A stretch of 64,000 nt of DNA, from positions 30,146 to 94,145 of the forward strand of contig JBDLJB010000008.1 in the NCBI GenBank assembly GCA_039714555.1. Direction: 5' to 3'. The DNA is from Namhaeicola sp039714555 (GTDB taxonomy: Bacteria; Bacteroidota; Bacteroidia; Flavobacteriales; Flavobacteriaceae). Under the pieces are notes generated by a model. That model worked only from the letters and a program-made list of their open reading frames with translations, searched no databases and was not told the origin of the DNA. Shown in pieces: positions 1-9,478 of this stretch (position 1 is the stretch's first letter; every line of letters starts with the position of its first letter). The position numbers were made by a program, and so were the translations under genes.

Positions 1-844
1 TTGTCCCCAATTCCGAATGAATATCTTTATGGCCTCCGTATTTAGAACCAATTCCCCAAGGAGAACCAACATCATCTTTAAAAGCCTCAGTTGAATTGTT
101 CTTACCTTTTCTATTGACTTCTCCAATAGGGTGTACCGGAGGGAAATACAGGGTATCAAAACCCATTTCTACAACTCTCGGTAATAATTTAATACAATCT
201 TTAAAAGTTCCGTGTACGCCTTCCTTTTTGGATGCAGAACGCGGAAAAAATTCATACCAGGTACTAAACCTGGCTTTTGATCTATCTACATAAATCGGAA
301 ACTCATTTGATGTATTAGCCAGTTGTTTTTCAGGATAATTATAAAATATTTGTTGTAGTTTGTCACTTGCTGCTTCTAAAATAGCTTCTTCGTAAAAATC
401 TTTATTGCTAAATATATTTTGTAAATGCTTTAAATATCCTCTTTCTGATTTTGTTACTTTATTAACAATTGTCTTAATCAAACCAACACCTTCCAACAAT
501 TCTGAAGTCACTTGTTGATAGTCTTCAATTTTCCTGATTATACCATGTTGCCATGTTAAGGCATTATCCACCCAGCCTTCAACTTTATAGGTGTAATATC
601 CTTGCTTTTGAACAGTAAAAGAAACACTCCATTCATTATTATAAGCAAGTTTCATTCTTACCTCATTCCAATCGCTTTCACTTTCATGTTTATATAACAC
701 CGAAGCAGCAATTTCATCATGTCCATCTGCTAATACATTTGCATCAACATTAATAATTTCATTTACTACTCTTTTAATAGGAAATTCACCATTATTTATT
801 GTTGGTGAAATATAATCAATAACAACTCTTTTTTGATTTTGCAT
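1..844 (-). CDS. glgE: Alpha-1,4-glucan:maltose-1-phosphate maltosyltransferase (GlgE), N-terminal part
   Basis: Reading runs off the left edge, so only about the first 281 codons are present. The enzyme transfers maltosyl units from maltose-1-phosphate to alpha-1,4-glucan in the cytoplasm. The visible part holds the beta-sandwich N-terminal domain typical of GlgE (roughly residues 1-185). It then enters the GH13 barrel with RFSTWYEFFPRS (about residues 190-200) and GFDTLYFPPVHPIGE further on, followed by NRKGKNN. These strings are hallmark GlgE motifs. The ATG at 842-844 is the only sensible start (MQNQKRVVIDYISP). It lies 95 bp downstream of glgC in the same direction, so it probably belongs to the glg operon. 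The catalytic Asp and Glu lie outside the window. Confidence 0.88.
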   Translation of the reverse strand, partial: MQNQKRVVIDYISPTINNGEFPIKRVVNEIINVDANVLADGHDEIAASVLYKHESESDWNEVRMKLAYNNEWSVSFTVQKQGYYTYKVEGWVDNALTWQHGIIRKIEDYQQVTSELLEGVGLIKTIVNKVTKSERGYLKHLQNIFSNKDFYEEAILEAASDKLQQIFYNYPEKQLANTSNEFPIYVDRSKARFSTWYEFFPRSASKKEGVHGTFKDCIKLLPRVVEMGFDTLYFPPVHPIGEVNRKGKNNSTEAFKDDVGSPWGIGSKYGGHKDIHSELGT

Positions 845-939
845 TGTATCTATCTAGATTTTAATATAATAACATGAGAAACATAAATCTTATTGCTGTT
901 TTTTAAAGTAACGTTTGTATGAAAAAAAACAAAATGCAA

Positions 940-2199
940 TCAAATTACAAAACCATGAGGAATTATTGCTCCTTTTTTAACTACCACTATACCATCACGT
1001 ACTACATATAAATCAGTTTCAACATCTTTTAAATGTTTACCTCCATTTATTCTTACATCATTCCCTACGCAACAGTTCTTATCTAAAATTGCATTTTTAA
1101 TAAAACATCGTTTCCCTATTCCCATAGGTATTTTTGAAGGATTATCAATCATTTCATCTAATGTTTGATAAAAATCACTCCCCATCATATACGTATTAAT
1201 AACCGTAGATTCTTCACCTATTCTAGATCGGATTCCAATTACAGATCTTTCAATTTTTCCTGCATGAATAATACAACCTTCTGCTAAAACAGTTTTATCC
1301 AGGATAGTACCTGAAACCTTTGATGTTGGCAATATTCTTGCTCTGGTAAATACTTTTCTTTTTTCACTGAACAAGTCAAATTCTGGAACAGAATCGGTTA
1401 AACCTAAATTGGCTTCAAAAAAAGAATCAATATTCCCAATATCTGTCCAGTAACCTTCAAATTGATAGCTCATAACTTTATGTTTATCAATATTTTGAGG
1501 AATAATCTCTTTTCCAAAATCAACAGTATCAGGATCTCTCATTAATTCAATTAAAAGATCTCTGTTAAAAACATAAATGCCCATTGAAGCAAGGTATTCT
1601 CTACCCTCTGACCTCATTTGATCACTTACTTCTGATACCCAATCAGGTAATAACTCATGTGCCGGTTTTTCAATAAATGATGTAATAACATCTTCATCAT
1701 TTGTTTTCAAGATCCCAAAAGAAGTTGCATCCTTTGCATTAACAGGCATTGTTGCAATAGATAATTCTGCATTACTTTCGATATGCTTCTGAATAATTTC
1801 ATCATAATCCATTTGATAAAGCTGATCACCTGATAATATTAAAGCATATTCAAAATCATGTTTTAGAAAATGATGTACACTTTGGCGCACTGCATCTGCA
1901 GTTCCCTGAAACCAAGAAGCACTTTCCGGAGTTTGTTCAGCAGCCAATACATCAACAAACGCTTTACTAAAAAAACTAAAATGATAGGTATTTTTAATAT
2001 GTTGATTTAATGAGGCTGAATTAAACTGGGTCAATACGTATATCTTTTTAATACCCGAATTGATACAGTTAGAAATCGGTATATCTACCAATCTATATTT
2101 ACCTGCTATAGGCACAGCCGGTTTTGACCTACTTTCGGTTAGAGGATATAACCTTGATCCTTGTCCGCCCCCCAAAATAATACTCAATACCTTATCCAT
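940..2199 (-). CDS. glgC: Glucose-1-phosphate adenylyltransferase (ADP-glucose pyrophosphorylase)
   Basis: Makes ADP-glucose from glucose-1-phosphate and ATP, the committed step of glycogen synthesis. It is 419 residues, the normal length. The N-terminal nucleotidyltransferase signature GGGQGSRLYPLTESRSKPAV is at about residues 10-29, followed by GKYRLVDIPISNC. GTADAVRQ (near 100) and SFIEKPA (near 178) are also family motifs. The C-terminal third looks like a left-handed beta-helix with hexapeptide repeats. The stop of the upstream glgA-like gene and this ATG are only 2 nt apart, which indicates translational coupling. Allosteric control by sugar phosphates is known for the family but cannot be read here. 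Confidence 0.95.
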   Translation of the reverse strand: MDKVLSIILGGGQGSRLYPLTESRSKPAVPIAGKYRLVDIPISNCINSGIKKIYVLTQFNSASLNQHIKNTYHFSFFSKAFVDVLAAEQTPESASWFQGTADAVRQSVHHFLKHDFEYALILSGDQLYQMDYDEIIQKHIESNAELSIATMPVNAKDATSFGILKTNDEDVITSFIEKPAHELLPDWVSEVSDQMRSEGREYLASMGIYVFNRDLLIELMRDPDTVDFGKEIIPQNIDKHKVMSYQFEGYWTDIGNIDSFFEANLGLTDSVPEFDLFSEKRKVFTRARILPTSKVSGTILDKTVLAEGCIIHAGKIERSVIGIRSRIGEESTVINTYMMGSDFYQTLDEMIDNPSKIPMGIGKRCFIKNAILDKNCCVGNDVRINGGKHLKDVETDLYVVRDGIVVVKKGAIIPHGFVI

Positions 2200-2201
2200 A
2201 C

Positions 2202-3407
2202 TTATTGTTTTAAAGATTTATATAATTCTTTATGCTGTCTTGCTATGGCGCTCCAATCAAAAGTATCTTCAACTCTTTTTCTTCCTTTTTTTGCCATAAC
2301 ATCTCTTAATTCTTTGTTGTTTATTAATCTATTAACACCTTTAGCAAGATCTTTAGAAAATTTATCAGGATCGATAGGCTCAAAAGGGGCTACTTCCTGT
2401 TGATCTAAAGGAATCAAAATTCCAGTTTCGTCATCAACAACTACCTCTTTTATTCCTCCAACAGCACTTGCAACAACAGCAGTTTCACAAGCCATTGCTT
2501 CAATATTAATAATACCAAATGGTTCATATATTGATGGACAACAAAATACATCTGCATGCGAATAAAGTTGAATCACTTCTTTTTTAGGTAACATTTCATC
2601 AATCCAAATGACATTATCTCTGGTTTTTTTTACTTCGTCAACACTGCTTTCCATCTCTTTAGCAATTTCAGGCGTATCTGGTGCACCTGCGCATAAAACT
2701 ATTTGTGTATCAGGATCAATATATTTTATTGCATTTACCAAATGTATGATTCCTTTCTGTCTGGTTATTCTCCCCACAAAAAGCACAAAAGGCTTAGATC
2801 TATCAATTCCATACTTATCAAGAGTAGATGTTTCTTTGGTTACTACATATTCCTCAAGATTTATTCCATTATAGATTACTTTTATTTTACTATAATCTAC
2901 ATTAAAATATTTTAAAACATCATCTTTTGTTTCTTTAGACACGGCAATAATTGCATCAGCCATTTCAATCGCCGTTTTTTCAACCCAAGATGAGGCATCA
3001 TACCCTCTACCTAACTGCTCTCTTTTCCAAGGCCTTAATGGTTCTAGAGAGTGTGTTGTTATTACCAATGGAACACCATAGCATAATTTTGCAACAATAC
3101 CGGCAAATTGAGCGTACCACGTATGACAATGTACAATATCAGCATCTATATCATCAGCATTCATTTGAATACAGGTTGTTAAACTATTTAATACAGCCTT
3201 TAATTTATCATTTGTATTTTCAAAAACCGGGTTGTCATAAGGAAATCCTTTAACCGTTAACCTATCTGATTTTTCATCCTGATCTCCAAAACATCTAATT
3301 TCTACTTCCATTAGCTTAGCTAATTCATCTGCCAGATATTCAACAACTACCCCAGCACCACCATAAACATAAGGTGGAAATTCTTTTGTATAGAAAAGTA
3401 CTTTCAT
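2202..3407 (-). CDS. Glycogen synthase / maltose-1-phosphate synthase, GT4 actinobacterial type (GlgA/GlgM-like)
   Basis: A 401-residue glycosyltransferase with two Rossmann halves. It starts MKVLFYTKEFPPYVYGGAG and carries the donor-site EX7E motif in EPFGIINIEAMACE (about residues 314-327). The length and N-terminus match the short Corynebacterium/Mycobacterium 'GlgA' group (GT4) rather than the roughly 480-residue GT5 GlgA. In mycobacteria a member of this group (GlgM) makes maltose-1-phosphate from ADP-glucose and glucose-1-phosphate. With glgC and glgE directly downstream, a GlgM role is a reasonable inference, but classical glycogen synthase activity cannot be excluded. It is the first gene of the glgA-glgC-glgE string. 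Confidence 0.85.
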   Translation of the reverse strand: MKVLFYTKEFPPYVYGGAGVVVEYLADELAKLMEVEIRCFGDQDEKSDRLTVKGFPYDNPVFENTNDKLKAVLNSLTTCIQMNADDIDADIVHCHTWYAQFAGIVAKLCYGVPLVITTHSLEPLRPWKREQLGRGYDASSWVEKTAIEMADAIIAVSKETKDDVLKYFNVDYSKIKVIYNGINLEEYVVTKETSTLDKYGIDRSKPFVLFVGRITRQKGIIHLVNAIKYIDPDTQIVLCAGAPDTPEIAKEMESSVDEVKKTRDNVIWIDEMLPKKEVIQLYSHADVFCCPSIYEPFGIINIEAMACETAVVASAVGGIKEVVVDDETGILIPLDQQEVAPFEPIDPDKFSKDLAKGVNRLINNKELRDVMAKKGRKRVEDTFDWSAIARQHKELYKSLKQ

Positions 3408-3896
3408 TATAAAACTGTTTTTTGATTATTTTATAAAACTTAATCCTCTAATTAATAATTCTCTAATTTTCATCAGGTTAAAATACCAACTCCTTTCTAA
3501 TTCTTATTGCATTCAATGATGTCTTATATTGAAATATATCATTTTAAACTCTTAAATCTACTAACTCTTAAATTAAAATCAAAATTCTATTATTAATAAA
3601 TATAAATCCTCTACTATAATAATAGAAAAAACATTCGGCATTAATATGCGATATTTTAATATTCTATACTAAAATATATTATATAACACTGAATAACAGT
3701 ATGTTATTTAATTCGTTTTAAGTGTATTCAATATATGAAAATAATATGATAAATTACCATATGTGATTTAGTATTTCAAATTGAAATAACAATATTTATT
3801 AATTTTTCTTTAAATAAAAAAAGCTATCAAAAAATTGATAGCTTTTTTTATTAATTTACTTTATAATAATGTTTGAAACATCAAATGATTATAAAA
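3408..3896. other. 489-bp AT-rich intergenic region upstream of the glg genes
   Basis: This is the longest stretch without a gene. It is extremely AT-rich, with many ATAT-type steps around 3600-3780. It must hold the promoter of the minus-strand glg operon, but I found no exact TAnnTTTG box on that strand. Its left part is the leader of glgA and its right end is the terminator of the nuo operon. No open frame with a believable start was seen. Confidence 0.6.
3817..3850 (-). terminator. Rho-independent terminator of the nuo operon
   Basis: A 14-bp near-perfect inverted repeat, AAAAAAGCTATCAA and TTGATAGCTTTTTT, has a 4-nt loop and T-runs on both sides. It lies 47 bp beyond the stop of the last gene of the nuo operon. 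No plus-strand gene ends here, so it serves the minus strand. Confidence 0.85.
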
Positions 3897-4226
3897 TTAT
3901 TTTGAGTTTTTCCAATACTGTGGCTTTGGGTCTTCAGATTTTTGATTCCAATAATCTTGATTAACTATATGCCCGCCATCTAATGTTTTTAACCTACGTT
4001 GAAAAACATAAGTAGTTGGGTTAAAAGTCATATCAGTAACACCAATCGTATAAAGTTGAGGGTCTTCTTCAGTTTTTCTCTTTTCTTCCTGAATCAAAAC
4101 TTCAAAACCATTTATAGCTAAAAGTTTTTGCAAAAAATCTTTTCTGTTTTCGTCAACTTTTTTTTCAATAAAAGTCACTCTTTGATCTCCAATACTTCCA
4201 AAAACATGTTTACCTCCAAGTACCAT
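3897..4226 (-). CDS. Conserved-looking protein of unknown function at the end of the complex I operon
   Basis: A soluble 109-residue protein with no signal peptide, membrane span or cysteine. It begins MVLGGKHVFGSIGDQRVTF and is rich in Lys, Glu and Asp, with a Gln/Tyr/Trp-containing tail (HIVNQDYWNQ). I do not recognise a named domain. Its ATG is only 6 nt after the nuoN stop and the operon terminator follows it, so it is co-transcribed with the complex I subunits. It could be an accessory or assembly factor of the ferredoxin-linked complex. That role is inferred from position only. Confidence 0.75.
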   Translation of the reverse strand: MVLGGKHVFGSIGDQRVTFIEKKVDENRKDFLQKLLAINGFEVLIQEEKRKTEEDPQLYTIGVTDMTFNPTTYVFQRRLKTLDGGHIVNQDYWNQKSEDPKPQYWKNSK

Positions 4227-4232
4227 ATTCTA

Positions 4233-5663
4233 TTAATTTAAAAAACTATTACTAATTGAAAATATATATTCATATAACGGACTATACAAACCTGCTATTA
4301 AAATACCTAACACAGTAAGTATTAAACCCAATCTCATAAAAATAGGGCTTTTAAAGAAAGGTATTGCATCCGGATTTTTACGTAAGAACATTGCTCTAAT
4401 TACTAATAAATAGTAATACAATGATATTGTAGCATTAACTACTGCAATAAAAACTAAAATATAATAACCTTGGCTCGCTGCTGCTGCATACAAAAAGAAT
4501 TTACCAAAAAATCCAGCTAAAGGGGGTATCCCTGCCAAAGAGAATAATGCCAACATCATTACCAAACTCAATTTAGGATTTGTACGATAAAGTCCTTCAT
4601 ATTCATCCATATTTTCTTTACCCGTTGCTGTTGAAATTGCTTGAACAACTCCAAAGGCTCCAAGGTTAGAAAATATATAAACTGCTACAAAATAAATTAT
4701 TGTTGTATAACCAAGTTGATCATTTGATAAAAATCCTAATAAGATAAAACCTGCTTGAGCAATTGATGAGTAAGCTAAGAATCGTTTCATATTTTTTTGC
4801 CTTAATGCAAATAGGTTACCAATAAACATAGTGGCAATAGTAACCATATAAATAATCTTAGTCCAAACCGGCATTAATGGTTTCATAACAGTAAATAAAA
4901 GAATCATTAAGATCATTACTGCAGCACCTTTTGAGATAACTGATAGGAAAGAGGCAACACTAATTGGTGCACCTTCATAAACATCTGCTGTCCAAAAATG
5001 AAATGGTACTAATGAAATTTTAAATGCCAATCCGCTAAAGAAAAATATAAAACCTAAAACTGATAAGTTTGAAATTGTTAAAACTTCAGCCATTGCATCA
5101 AAATAGATCGTTCCGGTAGTTGCGTATAAAAATGATACTCCTAATAAAGCAGTTCCTGATGCTAATGCTGAAGATAAGATAAATTTAACACCAGCTTCTG
5201 CTGAGTCAATTTTAAAAGTTTCATAAGCCACAAGAGCAGTTACAGGTAAAGTAGCTAATTCTAAACCAATATAGAACATTAAAAAGTCTCCTGAAGAAAT
5301 CATATAATACATTCCTAGCAAAGACGAGAAAAGCAGTATAAAAAATTCGGTTGATTTATTTTGTTGAACAACTTTTTCTTTCAACCAATCTGCTGATTGT
5401 AACAATAAGATCAAAACACCAATATTTAAAGTACTTTTAAAGAAATGTAAAATCGCATTGGTTTTAAACATTCCTCCAAATATGCTTCCATCATTTAAAG
5501 GCAAGAATCCAACTAATGTATGTATAGCAAATAATACAATACCAATTGTTATTAAACTTCCTTTTTGTTTTTTAGGTAAAAATATTTCAAAGACAATTAA
5601 CAGTAATATTACTGCTAATAATCCTAATTCGTAACGCATCAATAGTAAACTTTCCAAGTTCAT
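4233..5663 (-). CDS. nuoN: NADH-quinone oxidoreductase-type complex I, subunit N
   Basis: A 476-residue antiporter-like membrane subunit with about 14 transmembrane helices, one of the three proton-pumping modules of the membrane arm. The core motif region is FHFWTADVYEGAPISVASFL (about residues 220-239), where family members have HxWxPDVYEGAP. Pump lysines are in place around ISKGAAVMILM and RQKNMKRFLAYSSIAQAG. It is the last recognised subunit gene of the operon, 12 nt after nuoM. Length and motifs are normal. Confidence 0.95.
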   Translation of the reverse strand: MNLESLLLMRYELGLLAVILLLIVFEIFLPKKQKGSLITIGIVLFAIHTLVGFLPLNDGSIFGGMFKTNAILHFFKSTLNIGVLILLLQSADWLKEKVVQQNKSTEFFILLFSSLLGMYYMISSGDFLMFYIGLELATLPVTALVAYETFKIDSAEAGVKFILSSALASGTALLGVSFLYATTGTIYFDAMAEVLTISNLSVLGFIFFFSGLAFKISLVPFHFWTADVYEGAPISVASFLSVISKGAAVMILMILLFTVMKPLMPVWTKIIYMVTIATMFIGNLFALRQKNMKRFLAYSSIAQAGFILLGFLSNDQLGYTTIIYFVAVYIFSNLGAFGVVQAISTATGKENMDEYEGLYRTNPKLSLVMMLALFSLAGIPPLAGFFGKFFLYAAAASQGYYILVFIAVVNATISLYYYLLVIRAMFLRKNPDAIPFFKSPIFMRLGLILTVLGILIAGLYSPLYEYIFSISNSFLN

Positions 5664-5675
5664 TTCTTTAATTTT

Positions 5676-7169
5676 TTATAATAATCTTTCTAAAAATGGT
5701 TCAATACTATCTTTTATCATTTCACTAAGGCCAAAAGGCAAAACTCCAATTATTACAACCGGAATTAAAAGCATAATCAAACCTACTTTTTCAAACCATG
5801 TAGCTTTAGGTAAATTTGCATATTCAGGATTGCTCAAAGGCCCCATCATAATTTTACCAACCATTCTTAAAATATACACAGCAGTAACAACAATAGATGA
5901 AACTGCAAGAATCGTTAATATTCTATGAAAGGTGTCAGAATGTTGGAAAGAACCAACAAAAATATTCATTTCAGCAATAAATCCACTAAAACCAGGTAAA
6001 CCTAAATAAGCCAAACCGGTTATAACATAAACAGCACCAATAAAAGGTAATATTTTCATCAGACCTCCAAGTTCAGAAACATTTCTTGTATGTGTTCTTC
6101 CGTAAACCATTCCTATCAAAGCAAAGAACATAGCTGTTAATAAACCGTGTGATAAGGATTGAATGATAGCACCATTCCAGGCTGTTTTATTATACATTAA
6201 TAATGCAAATAAAACCAAACCTAAATGACTAACTGAAGCATAGGCATTAATATATTTCAGATCTTTTTGCATAATGGCACCAAGAGCACCGTAAACAACT
6301 CCAATTGAAGCCAGAATTAAAAAGAAATCTGACCAATTCAGAGCACCCAGAGGTAATAAATACATGGCAACTCTAAAAACACCATATCCTCCTAATTTCA
6401 TCAAAACTCCTGCATGTAACATCGATACTGCTGTTGGCGCTGAAGCATGACCTGAAGGTGACCATGTATGAAAAGGAAATAGAGCTCCTAATACTGCAAA
6501 ACCTATAAATACAAATGGAAAAAATAAATTTTGAATAGCTACAGGAATATTTGCTTTAGCAATTTCTAAAATATTAAATGTTAAAGCTCCCCCATCTATA
6601 CCAGCATTTGAATTGAAATAAATTCCGAAAATACCTACAGATAAAACTGCAGAAGCTCCCATCAACATTAAGGTTAGTTTCATTGCAGAATTTTCTCTAG
6701 GTCCTGACCCCCAAATTCCAATCAATAAATACATTGGAATTACTGCAATTTCGTAAAACACAAACATTGTAAATAGATCTAAAGAAATAAAGAATCCAAA
6801 AACTCCGGTTGACAAAACGATCAATGAGATAAAAAATTCTTTAGGCAAATCATCAACCATCCATGAAATAAATATACCTGCTACTACAATTACTGCTGTT
6901 AATACGATCATTACAACAGAGATCGCATCTACACCAATATTATAGTGAATATTAAATTGTTCATACCAGGTAATGTCTTTGACAAATATCATTATATCAT
7001 CATTAACAGCCCTTTCTTTCAGATAAGCAAAGATCAAATTTATTGACATCCCTAATTGTACCAGCATTCCTGCCAATGCAACTATTCGAGATTGTTTTAA
7101 GCCTTTGGCAAAACCTAAAGCTATAACAGTAATTATTGGTACAATTACAAAAAGTGATAAAATATCCAT
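5676..7169 (-). CDS. nuoM: Complex I, antiporter-like subunit M
   Basis: A 497-residue membrane subunit of about 14 helices. Family motifs are the Glu in FVFYEIAVIPMYLLIGIWG (helix 5, about residues 136-154), the pump region FPFHTWSPSGHASAPTAVSM, and MQKDLKYINAYASVSHLGL. It is one of three Mrp-like proton channels. It lies between nuoL (9 nt upstream) and nuoN (12 nt downstream), in standard nuo order. Confidence 0.96.
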   Translation of the reverse strand: MDILSLFVIVPIITVIALGFAKGLKQSRIVALAGMLVQLGMSINLIFAYLKERAVNDDIMIFVKDITWYEQFNIHYNIGVDAISVVMIVLTAVIVVAGIFISWMVDDLPKEFFISLIVLSTGVFGFFISLDLFTMFVFYEIAVIPMYLLIGIWGSGPRENSAMKLTLMLMGASAVLSVGIFGIYFNSNAGIDGGALTFNILEIAKANIPVAIQNLFFPFVFIGFAVLGALFPFHTWSPSGHASAPTAVSMLHAGVLMKLGGYGVFRVAMYLLPLGALNWSDFFLILASIGVVYGALGAIMQKDLKYINAYASVSHLGLVLFALLMYNKTAWNGAIIQSLSHGLLTAMFFALIGMVYGRTHTRNVSELGGLMKILPFIGAVYVITGLAYLGLPGFSGFIAEMNIFVGSFQHSDTFHRILTILAVSSIVVTAVYILRMVGKIMMGPLSNPEYANLPKATWFEKVGLIMLLIPVVIIGVLPFGLSEMIKDSIEPFLERLL

Positions 7170-7178
7170 ATCCTTAAA

Positions 7179-9104
7179 TTAATTTATCCATAAATAAAAT
7201 ACTACAATGGCGATTACAACACCTCCACTAATAAATCCCATAGCATAATCCTGGAATTTTCCTGATTGCATTCCTTTGATCTTTTCAGAAAAAGATTCTG
7301 TAACATTTCCAATTCCTATCATTGATGCATCAACAACATTTTTATCAAACCAAGCCGCCGGTGTAGCAACTAATCCGAAAATTATTTTTTTGGTAACAAA
7401 TAAATATATCTCATCAAAATAAAATTTGTTATAGGTCCATTTATAAAATACTCCAAAAGCATGTGAAAATCTTTCAGATAAATTGTTTTCTTTCTTATAA
7501 AAAACATAAGCTAAAATAATTCCAATAATTCCAACTGTTGAAGCAATTGCAGCCAAATAATAGTTTAAATGTGCTTCAAAAGGCATATGATCAGCAGTTA
7601 CATATTTACTGAAATGAATATACCCACCTGCAATACTCATAAAGGCTAAAAATATCATTGGAATAGTCATTGACATTGGCGATTCATGTGGCGTATGTTC
7701 ATACTTTTTCTCTTTTCCCCAAAATATTCCAAAATACAGTCTAAACATATAAAAAGCAGTTAATCCGGCAACAAAAACACTACTGATATAAATCAACATA
7801 TTGTTTTCATAAGCTGCTGCTAAAATTTCATCTTTACTAAAGAATCCTGCAAAAAATGGTACACCTGAAATTGATAAAGCAGCAATTAAAAATGTAATAT
7901 GCGTAATGGGCATATATTTTCTCAAGCCACCCATATCCTGTAAATAATTACTGTGAATTGCATGAATAACCGAACCAGCTCCTAAGAATAATAAGGCTTT
8001 AAACATTGCATGTGTAAATAAATGGAACATTGAAGCCATAAATCCTAAACCTTCATGTCCTTCATATTTTGACACTCCTAATGCCAAAATCATATAACCG
8101 ATTTGTGACATTGTTGAAAATGCCAGCACTCTTTTTATATCGTGTTGTGTTAAAGCAATTATAGCAGCAAACAATGATGAAATAGCACCAACATATGCAA
8201 CTATCTGTAAAGCAAATCCATCCTCTACAAAATAATACATCGGAAATAGTCTAGCTACTAAATACACCCCGGCTACAACCATAGTTGCTGCATGTATCAA
8301 TGCTGAAACTGGTGTTGGACCTTCCATTGCATCGGGTAACCAAATATGAAATGGTAACATTGCCGATTTTCCTGCACCACCCATAAAAACGAGTATCAAT
8401 GCCCAAGTAATTACTGATAATCCCATAAATGACGTTGAAGCCCAATTTAAAACTAACGATCCAGTTTCGTGGTCAACAGCATTTAATTCTTGAAAATCCC
8501 AGGTACCGGTATAATAACCTATGATCAATATTCCAACCAAGAAACCAAAATCGGCAAATCTTGTTACAATAAATGCTTTTTTGGCTGCGGAAACTGCAGA
8601 TGGTTTTGTATAATAATAACCAATCAATAAGAATGATGAAACACCAACCAATTCCCAAAAAATATAAATTTGGAAAAGATTTGTAGCTAAAACCAGCCCA
8701 AACATTGAAAAACTAAACAAAGCTAAGTAGGCAAAAAATCGTGTATATCCATCATCGCCTTTCATATACCCTCTACTGTATAAATGCACCATAAATGAAA
8801 TGGTTGAAACTACTACCAACATCATAACAGATATTGGATCGATTAAAACTCCCATATCAATATGGAGCTTATCGGTAAAATTCATCCAGTTAATCTTATA
8901 AACAAATGTTTGATAAATACCATTTACTTTTCCATTCAAATAATATTGATAGGCTGTATAATAAGACAAAACAAAAGTAACTCCCAAACCTAATGATCCC
9001 ATCCATCCTGAAATTGAAGCCGGTATCTTTTTACTGAATATGCCTAAAATCACAAATAATGCTAATGGAATGAGTGGAATTAATATAGTATAACTAAAAT
9101 CCAT
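7179..9104 (-). CDS. nuoL: Complex I, antiporter-like subunit L
   Basis: A 641-residue distal proton-pumping subunit. Signatures are FWELVGVSSFLLIGYY (about residues 149-164), LPFHIWLPDAMEGPTPVSAL and TQHDIKRVLAFSTMSQIGYM. After the antiporter core comes a long C-terminal extension with a final membrane segment, consistent with the lateral amphipathic helix that runs along M and N. Length is normal. The gap to nuoK is 46 nt, the largest within the operon, but no terminator is visible in it. Confidence 0.96.
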   Translation of the reverse strand: MDFSYTILIPLIPLALFVILGIFSKKIPASISGWMGSLGLGVTFVLSYYTAYQYYLNGKVNGIYQTFVYKINWMNFTDKLHIDMGVLIDPISVMMLVVVSTISFMVHLYSRGYMKGDDGYTRFFAYLALFSFSMFGLVLATNLFQIYIFWELVGVSSFLLIGYYYTKPSAVSAAKKAFIVTRFADFGFLVGILIIGYYTGTWDFQELNAVDHETGSLVLNWASTSFMGLSVITWALILVFMGGAGKSAMLPFHIWLPDAMEGPTPVSALIHAATMVVAGVYLVARLFPMYYFVEDGFALQIVAYVGAISSLFAAIIALTQHDIKRVLAFSTMSQIGYMILALGVSKYEGHEGLGFMASMFHLFTHAMFKALLFLGAGSVIHAIHSNYLQDMGGLRKYMPITHITFLIAALSISGVPFFAGFFSKDEILAAAYENNMLIYISSVFVAGLTAFYMFRLYFGIFWGKEKKYEHTPHESPMSMTIPMIFLAFMSIAGGYIHFSKYVTADHMPFEAHLNYYLAAIASTVGIIGIILAYVFYKKENNLSERFSHAFGVFYKWTYNKFYFDEIYLFVTKKIIFGLVATPAAWFDKNVVDASMIGIGNVTESFSEKIKGMQSGKFQDYAMGFISGGVVIAIVVFYLWIN

Positions 9105-9150
9105 TTTTTATTTTTTTAAATTCTTATCCTTCTATTAAATTAATTCTCTT

Positions 9151-9468
9151 TTAATATTTCAATTTTTGAGTATCTTTTACTTCTACAGATGCTACCAATT
9201 TGTATAAATTAATAATAATTGCAATAGCCAAAGCAGTTTCAGCAGCTGCCATTGCGATTATAAAAATTGAGAAAACCGAACCTTGTAAAAAATCAGGATA
9301 CAAATAAGTGTTAATGACCACAAAATTTACGGCAGAAGCATTTAAAATCAGTTCAATTGACATCAATACCGTTATTAAATTCTCTCTGGTAAAAAAACCA
9401 TAAACCCCTATAAAAAACAATATACTTGAAAGGGTTAAAATTTCGTAAATACTTATACCTTCTATCAT
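9151..9468 (-). CDS. nuoK: Complex I, membrane subunit K
   Basis: A 105-residue protein with three transmembrane helices. The conserved buried glutamates are visible in LITVLMSIELILNASAVNFV and in AMAAAETALAIAI. They belong to the E-channel/fourth proton path of complex I. Size is typical for NuoK. The gap to nuoJ is 10 nt. Confidence 0.95.
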   Translation of the reverse strand: MIEGISIYEILTLSSILFFIGVYGFFTRENLITVLMSIELILNASAVNFVVINTYLYPDFLQGSVFSIFIIAMAAAETALAIAIIINLYKLVASVEVKDTQKLKY

Positions 9469-9478
9469 TTCTAACTAA

